A stretch of DNA of 64,000 bases from Kaistella gelatinilytica (GCF_015679325.1 NZ_JADPVI010000003.1:186001-250000), one strand, 5' to 3'. Counted from the first letter of the stretch, positions 18,134-26,365 are shown. Translations and numbers: made by a program. The notes: a model not told the origin generated them from the letters alone.

Positions 18134-19375
18134 ATGAAAAATATAATCAAAACTTCTTTTCTATTGATTAGTTTAATAAGCATCGTTTCCTGCACCGGAA
18201 ATTCTGCAAAAGCAGAAGCTCAAAATAATACCATTCTTGAAAATGGAAAACTTCCAAATCCAGAGACGGCTGATAAAAATTCCCCTGAATACAAACCTGC
18301 ATTTGCTGGTCAAACCCGAATTCAAGGTGTTAAAACGAAAACAGCGTATAAAGTTGAGATCATTAATAAAGATTTAGAAAAACCCTGGGGATTTGTAAAT
18401 CTTCCGGATGGTCGATTTTTGATTACGTCGAAATTAGGTTATATGAATATTGTTTCAGCAGACGGCAAAACAATCTCAAAAGTAGAAGGTTTCCCAAAAG
18501 TGGATGACAAAGGACAAGGCGGTTTATTAGATGTCGCATTAGATCCCGATTTTAAAAATAACAGAATGATTTATTTTAGTTTTTCTGAACCTGTTGCCAA
18601 CGGAAATAATACAGCGGTTGGAAAAGGAAGACTTTCAAATGACGAGAAAAAAATTGACGATCCAGCGACCATATTTCACGCAACACCAAGTTATGATGGT
18701 AAGCTGCATTATGGAAGTCGCTTGGTTTTTGACAAAGACGGAAATCTTTTTGTAAGTACTGGTGAGCGTTCAGATTTGGAAACGAGACCTTTAGCACAAA
18801 ATACAATGGCTTATTTAGGTAAAGTTTTAAAAATAACAAAGGACGGAAAACCGGCGCCAGGAAATCCGTTCATCGGGAATTCGAAATATAAACCAGAAAT
18901 TTATTCTTACGGTCACCGTAATCCACAAGGTTTGGCGATGGATGGAAAAGGACAACTCTGGGAAGCAGAAATGGGTCCGAAAGGTGGCGATGAAGTTAAC
19001 CTCATCAATCCCGGAAAAAATTATGGATGGGGCGATGTAACCTACGGAATCGAATATAGCGGTAAAAAAGTGGGCGCTGGAATTCAGCAAAAAGAAGGAA
19101 CAGAACAACCCGTTTATTATTGGGATCCGTCAATATCAATGAGTGGAATTACTTTCTACACGGGAAATATTGATGAATGGAAAAACAATTTATTTTTAGG
19201 ATGTTTAAGCGGAGAGAAAATTATCCGTTTGGTGATTGAAAATAATAAAGTGGTTGGTGAAGAATGGCTTTTGGAAGATCAAAAAGAAAGATTCCGCGAT
19301 GTTTTAAATGGACAGGATGGGAATTTATACGGAATTACTGATACGGGAAAACTTTATAAAATTTCCAAAAAATAA
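18134..19375 (+). CDS. PQQ-dependent sugar dehydrogenase, lipoprotein (Asd/YliI-like)
   Basis: A 413-residue exported lipoprotein. MKNIIKTSFLLISLISIVSC gives a lipobox Cys20, which fixes the start at 18134 against open codons up to 18047. The rest is a six-bladed beta-propeller of the glucose/sorbosone dehydrogenase family: LEKPWGFVNLPDGRFLIT (blade 1), LLDVALDPDFKNNRMIYFSFS, and the PQQ/calcium-site region GHRNPQGLAMD...EMGPKGGDEVNLI...NYGWGDVTYG. Family members oxidise aldose sugars using PQQ and pass electrons to the respiratory chain. No PQQ synthesis genes are nearby; many flavobacteria take PQQ from outside. The gene is divergent from blaI. Confidence 0.87.
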   Translation: MKNIIKTSFLLISLISIVSCTGNSAKAEAQNNTILENGKLPNPETADKNSPEYKPAFAGQTRIQGVKTKTAYKVEIINKDLEKPWGFVNLPDGRFLITSKLGYMNIVSADGKTISKVEGFPKVDDKGQGGLLDVALDPDFKNNRMIYFSFSEPVANGNNTAVGKGRLSNDEKKIDDPATIFHATPSYDGKLHYGSRLVFDKDGNLFVSTGERSDLETRPLAQNTMAYLGKVLKITKDGKPAPGNPFIGNSKYKPEIYSYGHRNPQGLAMDGKGQLWEAEMGPKGGDEVNLINPGKNYGWGDVTYGIEYSGKKVGAGIQQKEGTEQPVYYWDPSISMSGITFYTGNIDEWKNNLFLGCLSGEKIIRLVIENNKVVGEEWLLEDQKERFRDVLNGQDGNLYGITDTGKLYKISKK

Positions 19376-19408
19376 GAAATTTGAACACTTGAAATCGATT
19401 ATTAAAAA

Positions 19409-19918
19409 TTAATCCTTTAAATAAACGAGCTCATCGCCAAAATCATCATCTACCTTTTCTAAAATTTTCGCGGTTTTGGTTTTCTGATTCAACTTTTCCA
19501 CGAAGAAACTCGTCTCAAAAAACTGCCGGTGAATCCCGGGAAGGAGTTCTTCAAAAAGATTCATCCCTACCTGATTATTGTGCAGATCCATCTTAGTTTC
19601 CAAAGGTTCATTAGGAAAAAGCTGCTCGTGCAGATCGGTCATTTTTTTTGCATAATCCAACGCTTTTTGTGGCGATGAAATTTTACTGCAATACATGGTG
19701 ATCAAACAGGTCCAAAGCGAATGACGGAAAGCGTTGCCAATTCCGTTGTTAGAATGGGATTTGGGAAAGTGCTTTTGAGCCAAAGAAAAACTTTTGAGCG
19801 TCGCATAAAATCCCATTAAAGAAAATAAAGGATGCGAAAATATTAACCGCAAAAGTTTCAGTATTTTCTCGAAACTTAAGGATCGCAAAGCATTAAATAT
19901 TATTTGAATATTCCTCAT
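19409..19918 (-). CDS. DUF6973 family protein
   Basis: A 169-residue protein with a DUF6973-like domain. The conserved pieces are HSLWTCLI (His near residue 60), a DLHEQLFPNEP segment and MDLHNNQVGMNLFEELLP, the pattern (N/D, H, E) of a probable metal-binding or hydrolase-like helical fold. The N-terminus is basic and hydrophobic (MRNIQIIFNALRSLSFEKILKLLRL). An open extension to 19939 runs into the accD terminator, so ATG 19918 is preferred. The function is unknown. Because accD upstream ends in a terminator, this gene probably depends on read-through or an unseen promoter. Confidence 0.75.
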   Translation of the reverse strand: MRNIQIIFNALRSLSFEKILKLLRLIFSHPLFSLMGFYATLKSFSLAQKHFPKSHSNNGIGNAFRHSLWTCLITMYCSKISSPQKALDYAKKMTDLHEQLFPNEPLETKMDLHNNQVGMNLFEELLPGIHRQFFETSFFVEKLNQKTKTAKILEKVDDDFGDELVYLKD

Positions 19919-19920
19919 AA

Positions 19921-19951
19921 AAAAGAAATCCCACCTCAATTGAGGTGAGAT
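19921..19951 (-). terminator. Intrinsic terminator of accD
   Basis: A perfect inner palindrome CACCTCAATTGAGGTG (19932-19947) extends by further pairs on both sides. On the minus strand it runs into TTTCTTTT, 22 bases beyond the accD stop. Confidence 0.85.
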
Positions 19952-19972
19952 TTTTCAGTTAGTTATGTTTTT

Positions 19973-20824
19973 CTAAGAATGAACCAAAAGATTCACTGTT
20001 TTAGAAATTTTGTCTTTAATTTCAGTTCTTTTTACAATAAAATCTACAAAACCTTTCTCCTGCAAGAATTCTGAAGTTTGGAAACCTTCCGGTAAATCTT
20101 TACCGATTGTTTCACGAATAACTCTTGGACCCGCGAAACCAATTAAAGCTCCCGGTTCAGCCACGATAATATCTGCAGTCATTGCAAATGAAGCGGTAAT
20201 TCCACCAAAAGTTGGATCACACAAATAAGCGATATACAAAAGTCCTGCTTCTGAAAGTTGCGCCAATTTTGACTGTACTTTTGCCAACTGCATCAATGAA
20301 TAAGTTGCTTCCTGCATTCTCGCTCCACCCGACTGACAGATGATCATATACGGAAGTCTATGTTTGATACAATAATCAACGGCTCTGCGAATTTTTTCGC
20401 CCATCACAGATCCTAAAGATCCACCGATAAAACTAAAATCCATACAGGAAATTACCATTTCGGTTCCGTTTACGGTTCCTACTGCATTTCTGATCGAATC
20501 GGTCAACTTCGTTTTCGCTTTCACTTCCTTCAAACGGTCGGTGTAAGACTTGGTATCTTTAAAACTCAACATATCCACACTTTCCACATCAGCGTCGAGC
20601 TCGGTATATTTGTTCTCATCGAAAAGAATCGAAAAGAATTCACGACTACCGATTCTCACGTGAAAACCGTCTTCCGGAGAAACGTAATTATTGGCTTTCA
20701 GTTCTTCGTGCTCAATAACTTTTCCCGTCGGAGTTTGATGCCAAAGTCCTTTCGGTACATCTTTTTTATCCTCCGTAGAAGTGGTTATATTCTGTGTTTT
20801 TCTTTTAAACCAGTCGAATGCCAT
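19973..20824 (-). CDS. accD: Acetyl-CoA carboxylase carboxyltransferase subunit beta
   Basis: AccD forms the beta half of the carboxyltransferase that transfers CO2 from carboxybiotin to acetyl-CoA, giving malonyl-CoA for fatty acid synthesis. The 283-residue protein has the crotonase-fold core with [19 protein letters not shown], the oxyanion-loop [15 protein letters not shown] and [13 protein letters not shown]. The N-terminal zinc ribbon is degenerate: where E. coli has CxxC twice, this protein reads WHQTPTGKV (28-36) and VSPEDGFH (48-55), with no cysteine. The loss seems to be shared by Bacteroidota relatives I remember. It lies 72 bases after fbaA and probably shares its transcript. Confidence 0.96.
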   Translation of the reverse strand: MAFDWFKRKTQNITTSTEDKKDVPKGLWHQTPTGKVIEHEELKANNYVSPEDGFHVRIGSREFFSILFDENKYTELDADVESVDMLSFKDTKSYTDRLKEVKAKTKLTDSIRNAVGTVNGTEMVISCMDFSFIGGSLGSVMGEKIRRAVDYCIKHRLPYMIICQSGGARMQEATYSLMQLAKVQSKLAQLSEAGLLYIAYLCDPTFGGITASFAMTADIIVAEPGALIGFAGPRVIRETIGKDLPEGFQTSEFLQEKGFVDFIVKRTEIKDKISKTVNLLVHS

Positions 20825-20896
20825 TGAAATAAATTTTAGGTTTTAAATTTTAGATCTTCTATTAAAAGCAAACTGCCCTTAATTATAATTTCTAAA

Positions 20897-21964
20897 TTAA
20901 AGTGTATTAACATTATTAAGGTCTTCAAAAGCTTCCTCTAATCTTTTAGAGAAAGTCTCTTCACCTTTTCTTACCCAAACTCTTGGATCGTAGAATTTTT
21001 TATTCGGTTTATCGTCACCATCAGGATTCCCAACCTGAGTTTTTAGATAGTCTAATTTACTGACCATATAATCTCTAATTCCTTCTGTGTAAGCAAATTG
21101 AAGATCAGTATCGATATTCATTTTGATCGCTCCGTAACTTACCGCTTCTCTAATTTCTTCAACTGAAGAACCAGATCCACCGTGGAATACGAAATTTACC
21201 GGCTTGTCACCTGTTCCGAATTTCTCCTGAACATATTTCTGAGAATTATCTAAAATTTTCGGCGTCAATTTCACATTTCCAGGTTTGTAAACACCATGAA
21301 CATTTCCGAAAGCTGCAGCAATTGTGAAGTTTGGAGAAATAGCGTTTAATCTTTCGTAAGCGTAAGCAACCTCATCGGGCTGCGTATATAATTTGGATGA
21401 ATCAACATCAGAATTATCAACACCATCTTCTTCACCACCTGTAACACCCAATTCGATTTCTAAAGTCATGCCCATTTTCGCCATTCTTTCGAAATATTTA
21501 CAGGAAATATCCAGATTTTCTTCGAGAGGTTCTTCCGATAAATCGAGCATATGAGAGGAATATAACGATTTTCCTGTCTGTGCAAAAAATTCTTCGTTCG
21601 CATCCATTAAACCATCGATCCATGGCAATAATTTTTTAGCACAGTGATCGGTATGTAAAATTACCGTTGCACCATAAGCTTCTGCCAAAGTATGAATATG
21701 TTTCGCTCCTGCAACTGCGCCTAAGATTGCGGCTTTTTGGTCGTCATTACTTAAACCTTTTCCTGCGTTGAAAGCTGCGCCTCCATTAGAAAATTGAATG
21801 ATCACGGGAGAATTTAATTTTGCCGCAGTTTCCAGTACTGCATTTACATTGCTTGATCCAATTACATTAACTGCAGGAAGTGCAAAATTATTTTCTTTCG
21901 CATGATTAAAAATGTCGGTAACCAATTTACCAGTGGCAACACCTGCCGGAAAAAGTCTGCTCAT
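20897..21964 (-). CDS. fbaA: Fructose-bisphosphate aldolase, class II
   Basis: A 355-residue zinc-dependent aldolase that splits fructose 1,6-bisphosphate into dihydroxyacetone phosphate and glyceraldehyde 3-phosphate in glycolysis, and reverses this in gluconeogenesis. Motifs: HTDHC at 104-108 (catalytic Asp106, zinc ligand His107), LEIELGVTGGEEDGVDN with the second metal ligand, AFGNVHGVYKPGNVKL, and the phosphate-binding FVFHGGSGSS and MNIDTDLQFA. Length and motifs are typical of class IIA, the E. coli FbaA type. It precedes accD in the same direction. Confidence 0.97.
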   Translation of the reverse strand: MSRLFPAGVATGKLVTDIFNHAKENNFALPAVNVIGSSNVNAVLETAAKLNSPVIIQFSNGGAAFNAGKGLSNDDQKAAILGAVAGAKHIHTLAEAYGATVILHTDHCAKKLLPWIDGLMDANEEFFAQTGKSLYSSHMLDLSEEPLEENLDISCKYFERMAKMGMTLEIELGVTGGEEDGVDNSDVDSSKLYTQPDEVAYAYERLNAISPNFTIAAAFGNVHGVYKPGNVKLTPKILDNSQKYVQEKFGTGDKPVNFVFHGGSGSSVEEIREAVSYGAIKMNIDTDLQFAYTEGIRDYMVSKLDYLKTQVGNPDGDDKPNKKFYDPRVWVRKGEETFSKRLEEAFEDLNNVNTL

Positions 21965-22034
21965 AATTTATTTTTTAATAGATTTTTAACAAGAATTTTA
22001 GAAATGTAAAGTTAAGAATTTTATGCAATAAACA

Positions 22035-22901
22035 TTAGTTTCTTTTGTCTTTTCCCCACAGCAGTTTCTGACGGATTGTTTCGTAAAAGCTTAGATTATT
22101 AGGATGAATTAGCAAGATTTGAAAGCTCGCTTTTCGCAAAACTATTTCCACATCGGTTTCCATATTGATGAGTCTCGAATCTAGCGACAAAGAATATTGG
22201 GGAACACGACTTTCGACTTTTAAACGAATCTCAACATCATCATTTACGATGAGAGGCCGAACATTCAAATTGTGTGGTGCGATTGGCGTTATGACAAAAT
22301 TATGATTGGCGGGCGTGATAATTGGTCCGCCACAACTCAACGAATAAGCCGTAGAACCAGTTGGCGTAGAAATAATTACACCATCGCCCCAGAAAATATT
22401 AAGAAATTCGTCGTTGATATAAGATTCTACGGTAATCATTGCCGTAGTTTCCTTGCGGGAAATCGTAATATCATTCAACGCATAAGGAAAAAAGCCGGGA
22501 TTTTTCGGCGATACAATTTCAATCACCGATCTTCTGCTGATTTTAACTTCTCCTTTAATAATATCGTTGAGTTCTAGAAAAATTCCATCTTTTGTAAAAC
22601 TTGCCAAAAATCCAAGACGACCGGTGTTTACCCCTACAACTGGTATTTCCAGATCCTGTACAAAGAGAAGTGAATTAACGATCGTTCCATCGCCACCAAA
22701 CGTAAAAAAGAAATCTACCTTCATTTCTTTCAGATCTTCTTTTCCTGAAAAAGTTTTGAAATCTTTTGAAAACTGCATCAAACTTGCCATTTCTGCATAT
22801 AGAATAGCCTGAACTCCCCGCTTTTCAAGTTCAGATACAAATTTGCTTAAATACAGAAAAGTATCTAAATCATTTTTTTGAGAATATATCGCTGCTTTCA
22901 T
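22035..22901 (-). CDS. nadK: NAD kinase
   Basis: A 288-residue ATP-NAD kinase that makes NADP+. The catalytic GGDG motif is at 69-72, NTGRLGFL at 92-99 and NDITISR at 143-149 (the conserved NE/D motif), with the glycine-rich ISTPTGSTAYSLSCGGPI segment for NAD binding. Length and order fit the family. It is 86 bases downstream of the CBS-domain gene on the same strand, and 70 bases precede fbaA. Confidence 0.96.
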   Translation of the reverse strand: MKAAIYSQKNDLDTFLYLSKFVSELEKRGVQAILYAEMASLMQFSKDFKTFSGKEDLKEMKVDFFFTFGGDGTIVNSLLFVQDLEIPVVGVNTGRLGFLASFTKDGIFLELNDIIKGEVKISRRSVIEIVSPKNPGFFPYALNDITISRKETTAMITVESYINDEFLNIFWGDGVIISTPTGSTAYSLSCGGPIITPANHNFVITPIAPHNLNVRPLIVNDDVEIRLKVESRVPQYSLSLDSRLINMETDVEIVLRKASFQILLIHPNNLSFYETIRQKLLWGKDKRN

Positions 22902-22987
22902 CCGGCTATTCGTATTTTTTCATTGGTCAGATGGAACACCAACAGATTTTTATTTTTTTTCAACAAAGTGTTATCGTGTTTCATTAT

Positions 22988-23641
22988 TTAAAATTCCAGA
23001 TATTTTTGAAAAAATCCGAAACGGTCTTTCATCAATTCTTCTTTTTCGTCATCGTAGTATTTATGAACGACGTTGTAACCATATCTCTCAAAAGTTTCAT
23101 CAATAGAACTGAGATTCTCACTGCTAATTTTCAGCGTGATCTGAATGAAATCTTCGCCGATCTGATTTACAAAACATCCGTAAATCTTGCCATTATTAGA
23201 CTCTACAATTTTACAGACTTCGGTAAAAGAATACCGCATATCATTGGTCTGAATGATCATTACCGCTCCATTTTCAGAAAAAAGAGGGTATTTCGAAAAC
23301 TCATTAAAAATATCGTCGCAGGAAAGATAACCCATATATTTTTCGCGTCGGGAAATCACCGGGATTACGTTTGCGTTAAAAGTATGGAAAAGATTGATGG
23401 AATCTAATAAATTACCATCATCTAAGATCGCGAATTTGTCAAAATGAACGGCCAAACTTCCCAGATTACCTTCCGGACTTTCTTCTAAAAAAGACTGGCT
23501 GATCGCACCCTGATAAATGCCCTTCTTTTTTACAAAAACATGGGAATAACCAAACTCTTTCGCGAATTCATTTGCATCCTCGATTCGGTCACTGGAATTA
23601 AAAGCTGGATAGTCTTTTGAGATGTAATCTTTGATAAACAT
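22988..23641 (-). CDS. CBS-domain protein with ACT-like C-terminus
   Basis: A 217-residue soluble protein. Two CBS-like halves span about 1-125 (MFIKDYISKDYPAFNSSD at the N-terminus; LLDSINLFHTFNANVIPVISRREKYMGYLSCDDI for the second). The C-terminal part (about 128-200, GAVMIIQTNDMRYSFTEVCKIVESNNGKIYG) resembles an ACT domain. CBS pairs bind adenosine nucleotides and ACT domains bind small metabolites, so this looks like a regulatory sensor of unknown target. Its position directly before nadK suggests a link to nucleotide or NAD status; that is inference. Confidence 0.8.
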   Translation of the reverse strand: MFIKDYISKDYPAFNSSDRIEDANEFAKEFGYSHVFVKKKGIYQGAISQSFLEESPEGNLGSLAVHFDKFAILDDGNLLDSINLFHTFNANVIPVISRREKYMGYLSCDDIFNEFSKYPLFSENGAVMIIQTNDMRYSFTEVCKIVESNNGKIYGCFVNQIGEDFIQITLKISSENLSSIDETFERYGYNVVHKYYDDEKEELMKDRFGFFQKYLEF

Positions 23642-23711
23642 GACGCTAATTTAGGGAAATATTAAAAAGGTTGAGCAGTTTTTAAAATATTTTAAAATTA
23701 TTAAAAAATAA

Positions 23712-23743
23712 TTTGCATCGTAATAAAACAAAATATATCTTTG
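23712..23743 (+). promoter_or_regulatory. Orphan consensus promoter
   Basis: TTTG (23712-23715), a 20-base spacer and TATCTTTG (23736-23743) match both the -33 and -7 elements of the Bacteroidota promoter. No + strand protein gene follows; a strong terminator does, 38 bases on. Confidence 0.65.
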
Positions 23744-23748
23744 TCGCC

Positions 23749-23812
23749 TTTCATTTTTACTTTTTATTAGATTTATTTCAAACTGCGATGCTTTCGGGCG
23801 TTGCAGTTTTTT
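23749..23812 (+). ncRNA. Candidate small RNA of about 65 nt
   Basis: The predicted transcript runs from just after the orphan promoter to the T-run of the hairpin at 23781-23812. Its first 30 bases are U-rich and unstructured, and its 3' end is an 11-bp stem with a UUUCGG loop. It lies in the 169-base gap between two minus-strand genes, and its 3' end touches the stop codon of the EamA gene on the other strand, so antisense or convergent effects are possible. Confidence 0.4.
23781..23812 (+). terminator. Strong intrinsic terminator on the + strand
   Basis: AACTGCGATGC (23781-23791) pairs with GCGTTGCAGTT (23798-23808) including two G-U pairs, loop TTTCGG, followed by six T. The minus-strand side has only a weak T-run, so it serves + strand transcription best, although it also directly follows the EamA gene stop. 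Confidence 0.75.
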
Positions 23813-24695
23813 ATTTTGTAACTAATGGTTTTGCGCGAAGGAATATTAATCCAGCCAAAATAACAAGACCACCGAAACCCTGCATTAAAGTTAATTTCTC
23901 TCCATCTAAAATCCCCCAAATAACCGCAACAACAGGCATTAATAAGGTAACTGTAGAAGCAAACAAGGGTGTTGAAATATTCAGAAGGCGATAGTTGAGC
24001 ATCATCGCCAAACCGGTACCAAAAATCGAAAGCAAACTCACGAAACCTAAACCGATAAATAAATCTTTGCTAAGTTCGAGCTTTGTAAAAAATCCGGAAA
24101 AAACCAAGGAAATTAAGGATGGCAAAATAAGTACAAAGGAAAAAACAAAGGCAGAAAGAATTTTTGCAGGAATCTCATGAAGTTTTGATTTTACTGTCGT
24201 TGTAGAAATCGCGTAACACAAAGTTGCTACCAATAATAAAACGATAGGAATCAGTTTTAGTTCCCCACTTTCTCCACCTGACAAAGCTAGAATACAGGCT
24301 CCCGAAAAACTAATTGCAACACCCACCAACTGTCTTTTCGTCGTTGAAAATTTCCAGAAAAGTGAACCGACGATAATTACGAAAATGGGCATCATCGAAT
24401 TTACAATTCCCGCAATACTGCTGCTGATCTGCATTTCAGCAATCGGAAAAAGAAACATTGGAATAAAATTTCCGGTTAAAGCAGCTATGATCAACCATTT
24501 CAAATGTTTTCGTGGGAATTTTTTAATATTTAAAAGTGCGATCGGAAGCAAAAGAATTCCGGCGATCAAAACGCGCAATGCACCGACTTCATAAGGATTA
24601 AAATGTTCCAGCGATTTTTTGATCAGAATAAATGACGAACCCCAAATGATGGAAAGTACGACCAGTAAAACCCATCTTTCTTTTTCAGGATTCAT
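23811..24695 (-). CDS. EamA/DMT superfamily transporter
   Basis: A 294-residue inner-membrane protein with two EamA repeats, about ten transmembrane helices in all. The first repeat begins WVLLVVLSIIWGSSFILIKKSLEHFNPYEVGALR (a signature of the family) and the second begins after LKLIPIVLLLVATLCYAIST. The C-terminal helix ends in a short basic tail. Members export amino acids or other metabolites, and the substrate cannot be read from sequence. Its ATG region overlaps the end of aat by 11 bases, so the two are in one operon. Confidence 0.87.
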   Translation of the reverse strand: MNPEKERWVLLVVLSIIWGSSFILIKKSLEHFNPYEVGALRVLIAGILLLPIALLNIKKFPRKHLKWLIIAALTGNFIPMFLFPIAEMQISSSIAGIVNSMMPIFVIIVGSLFWKFSTTKRQLVGVAISFSGACILALSGGESGELKLIPIVLLLVATLCYAISTTTVKSKLHEIPAKILSAFVFSFVLILPSLISLVFSGFFTKLELSKDLFIGLGFVSLLSIFGTGLAMMLNYRLLNISTPLFASTVTLLMPVVAVIWGILDGEKLTLMQGFGGLVILAGLIFLRAKPLVTK

Positions 24696-25335
24696 TATTT
24701 CTTTTTAAAATTGTTAAGTACTCACTTTTAGAAATCATCGTCGCACCAAGACTTTCCAAATGTTCGGAATGAATCTGACAGTCAATTAACTCTATATTTT
24801 CTCTGTTTTTTTGAATAAAATGGATAAATCCGGCTTTCGAAGCATTGCTTACTTTCGCGAACATACTTTCGCCACAAAAAACTTTACCGGTCTGAATTCC
24901 ATAAAATCCGCCAACCAGTTCTTCATTTTGCCAAACTTCGATGCTTTTTGCGATATCCAATTCATGAAGTTCAACAAACGAATCGATGAGTTCATCGGAG
25001 ATCCAGGTTCCATCCTGATCTATTCTGAAGGTATTTTGACATTCCTGCATCACTTCCCGAAAACATTTATTTTCAGTAAAAGTGAAAACCTCATCCCGCA
25101 AGATCTTTTTCATCGATTTGGAAACTTTTAAATCATCAGGAAAAAGTATAAAACGAGGATCGGGACACCACCATAAAATTTCTTCGCCAGGATTAAACCA
25201 GGGAAAAAGTCCTAATTGATATGCAAAATGAATTCTCTCTGAGGATAAATCGCCTCCGATTGCCAATACACCACTTTCCGAATCAGTTGATGCCGGATCT
25301 GGAAAAGAAATGATCTGAGGATCGAGTAAAACCAT
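24685..25335 (-). CDS. aat: Leucyl/phenylalanyl-tRNA--protein transferase
   Basis: Aat adds Leu or Phe from tRNA to proteins with N-terminal Arg or Lys, marking them for ClpS/ClpAP degradation (N-degron pathway). The 216-residue protein has the family order: FPDPASTDSESGVLAIGGDLS, LGLFPWFNPGEEILWWCPDPRFILFP, and near the C-terminus GGFYGIQTGKVFCGESMF and EHLESLGATMIS. A hairpin lies immediately upstream (25347-25372) and its T-run ends three bases before the ATG. The gene overlaps the EamA transporter gene downstream. Confidence 0.96.
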   Translation of the reverse strand: MVLLDPQIISFPDPASTDSESGVLAIGGDLSSERIHFAYQLGLFPWFNPGEEILWWCPDPRFILFPDDLKVSKSMKKILRDEVFTFTENKCFREVMQECQNTFRIDQDGTWISDELIDSFVELHELDIAKSIEVWQNEELVGGFYGIQTGKVFCGESMFAKVSNASKAGFIHFIQKNRENIELIDCQIHSEHLESLGATMISKSEYLTILKRNNES

Positions 25336-25337
25336 TT

Positions 25338-25372
25338 TTAAAATGAAATCCTGCTCTTTGGAAAGCAGGATT
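25338..25372 (-). terminator. Hairpin between the DUF3127 gene and aat
   Basis: On the minus strand AATCCTGCT pairs with AGCAGGATT (25372-25347), followed by TTCATTTT. It can terminate the DUF3127 transcript, but it stops right at the aat ATG (25335), so it might instead act as an attenuator or mask the aat start. Confidence 0.7.
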
Positions 25373-25396
25373 CTTATTTATTTTTAATTTAAAAGA

Positions 25397-25774
25397 CTAG
25401 AAAGGTAAATCGTCATCTTCTTCAGCAAATACATCTGTTTTAGAAGCAGAAGTTTGCGATTCTGCCGGTTTTGCAGAAGTAGGCTCATTGAAATCATTTG
25501 AATCTACTTTCTCTACTTTCCAACCTGTGATCGAATTAAAATATTTCACATCACCTTGTGGAGAAGTCCATTCTCTACCTCCGATATTGATGGAAACTTT
25601 TACTTTATCACCTTCCTTTAATTGATTGAGCAGATCTCCTTTCTCTTTAAGAAACTCAATACTAATAGGTTGTGGATATTGTTCTTCGGTCACAACAACC
25701 ATTTCTCTTTTCTGAAAACCGCTCGGAAAAGTTTGAACTTCACCTAATTTTTTTACTATTCCTTGTAATTCCAT
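25397..25774 (-). CDS. DUF3127 protein with SSB-like acidic tail
   Basis: A 125-residue protein. Residues 1-85 form the DUF3127 domain (MELQGIVKKLGEVQTFPSGFQKREMVVVT..., then INIGGREWTSPQGDVKYFNSITGWKVEKV), which looks like an OB-fold. A disordered Ser/Thr/Ala linker follows, and the last residues are EEDDDLPF. That ending closely copies the DDDIPF tip with which single-stranded-DNA-binding proteins recruit repair and replication partners. A role in ssDNA or RNA binding is therefore plausible. The regular housekeeping ssb is not in this window. The gene has a terminator-like hairpin downstream. Confidence 0.85.
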   Translation of the reverse strand: MELQGIVKKLGEVQTFPSGFQKREMVVVTEEQYPQPISIEFLKEKGDLLNQLKEGDKVKVSINIGGREWTSPQGDVKYFNSITGWKVEKVDSNDFNEPTSAKPAESQTSASKTDVFAEEDDDLPF

Positions 25775-25870
25775 AATTGATTATATAAAGGTGTAAAAGT
25801 AAGAAATTAAGAAGAGATAAAGAAGCCGGAGATTTAAAATTTTGAAAAAAATAAAAAATATTGAATTTTG

Positions 25871-25902
25871 TTGGGTTAAAAGGGAAAAAGTATTTATATT
25901 TG
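25871..25902 (+). promoter_or_regulatory. Promoter of the tRNA cluster
   Basis: TTG (25871-25873), a 21-base spacer and TATATTTG (25895-25902) match the consensus. The first tRNA starts 30 bases downstream. Confidence 0.65.
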
Positions 25903-25932
25903 CACTCACAAAAAAAAGAAAGGAGTTCATTT

Positions 25933-26014
25933 GCGGATGTGATGTAATTGGTAGCCATGCCAGACTTAGGATCTGGTGCTTCACGGCGTGGGGGTTCGAG
26001 TCCCTTCATCCGCA
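25933..26014 (+). tRNA. tRNA-Leu (anticodon TAG)
   Basis: The acceptor arm GCGGATG pairs with CATCCGC, then discriminator A. The anticodon stem CCAGA/TCTGG encloses CTTAGGA, giving anticodon TAG. The long variable arm (GCTTCACGGCGTG region) and 82-base length are typical of leucine tRNAs. CCA is not encoded. Confidence 0.95.
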
Positions 26015-26070
26015 CAATTTTTTGAAATGTTTTTTAGAATTTTTTAATAAATTTTTAGAAAATTAGCTAT

Positions 26071-26143
<73 letters not shown>

Positions 26144-26152
26144 CTCCACTTT

Positions 26153-26236
26153 GCCTTGGTGGTGGAATTGGTAGACACGCAGGACTTAAAATCCTGTGTC
26201 CGTAAGGATGTACGGGTTCAAGTCCCGTCCGAGGTA
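26153..26236 (+). tRNA. tRNA-Leu (anticodon TAA)
   Basis: The acceptor GCCTTGG pairs with CCGAGGT (with G-U pairs), then discriminator A. CAGGA/TCCTG enclose CTTAAAA, giving anticodon TAA. The long variable arm TGTCCGTAAGGATGT confirms leucine. It starts only nine bases after tRNA-Gly, so the three tRNAs form one transcript. Confidence 0.95.
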
Positions 26237-26240
26237 CTTT

Positions 26241-26276
26241 AAACGCTGTTAATCATTTGATTAGCAGCGTTTTTTT
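26241..26276 (+). terminator. Terminator of the tRNA cluster
   Basis: AAACGCTGTTAATCA pairs with TGATTAGCAGCGTTT across a two-base centre, followed by a run of T. It begins five bases after the last tRNA. Confidence 0.9.
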
Positions 26277-26320
26277 GTTTAATATTCTCTGCATTTACAT
26301 TTTTAAATTAATGAAAATTA

Positions 26321-26365
26321 AATGTTTACGAAGTCTAATACAGACTTTGAAATGTAATGTTTACG
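26321..26365. repeat. Direct repeats flanking a small palindrome
   Basis: The 10-mer AATGTTTACG occurs at 26321-26330 and 26356-26365. Between them lies AAGTCT-N5-AGACTT (26331-26347). The block is about 60 bases upstream of the 26423 gene and could be an operator. Confidence 0.5.

Noticed and set aside
22272..22577. A 101-codon + strand frame
   Set aside because: It lies wholly inside nadK on the other strand, and nadK has all catalytic motifs, so it is a shadow.
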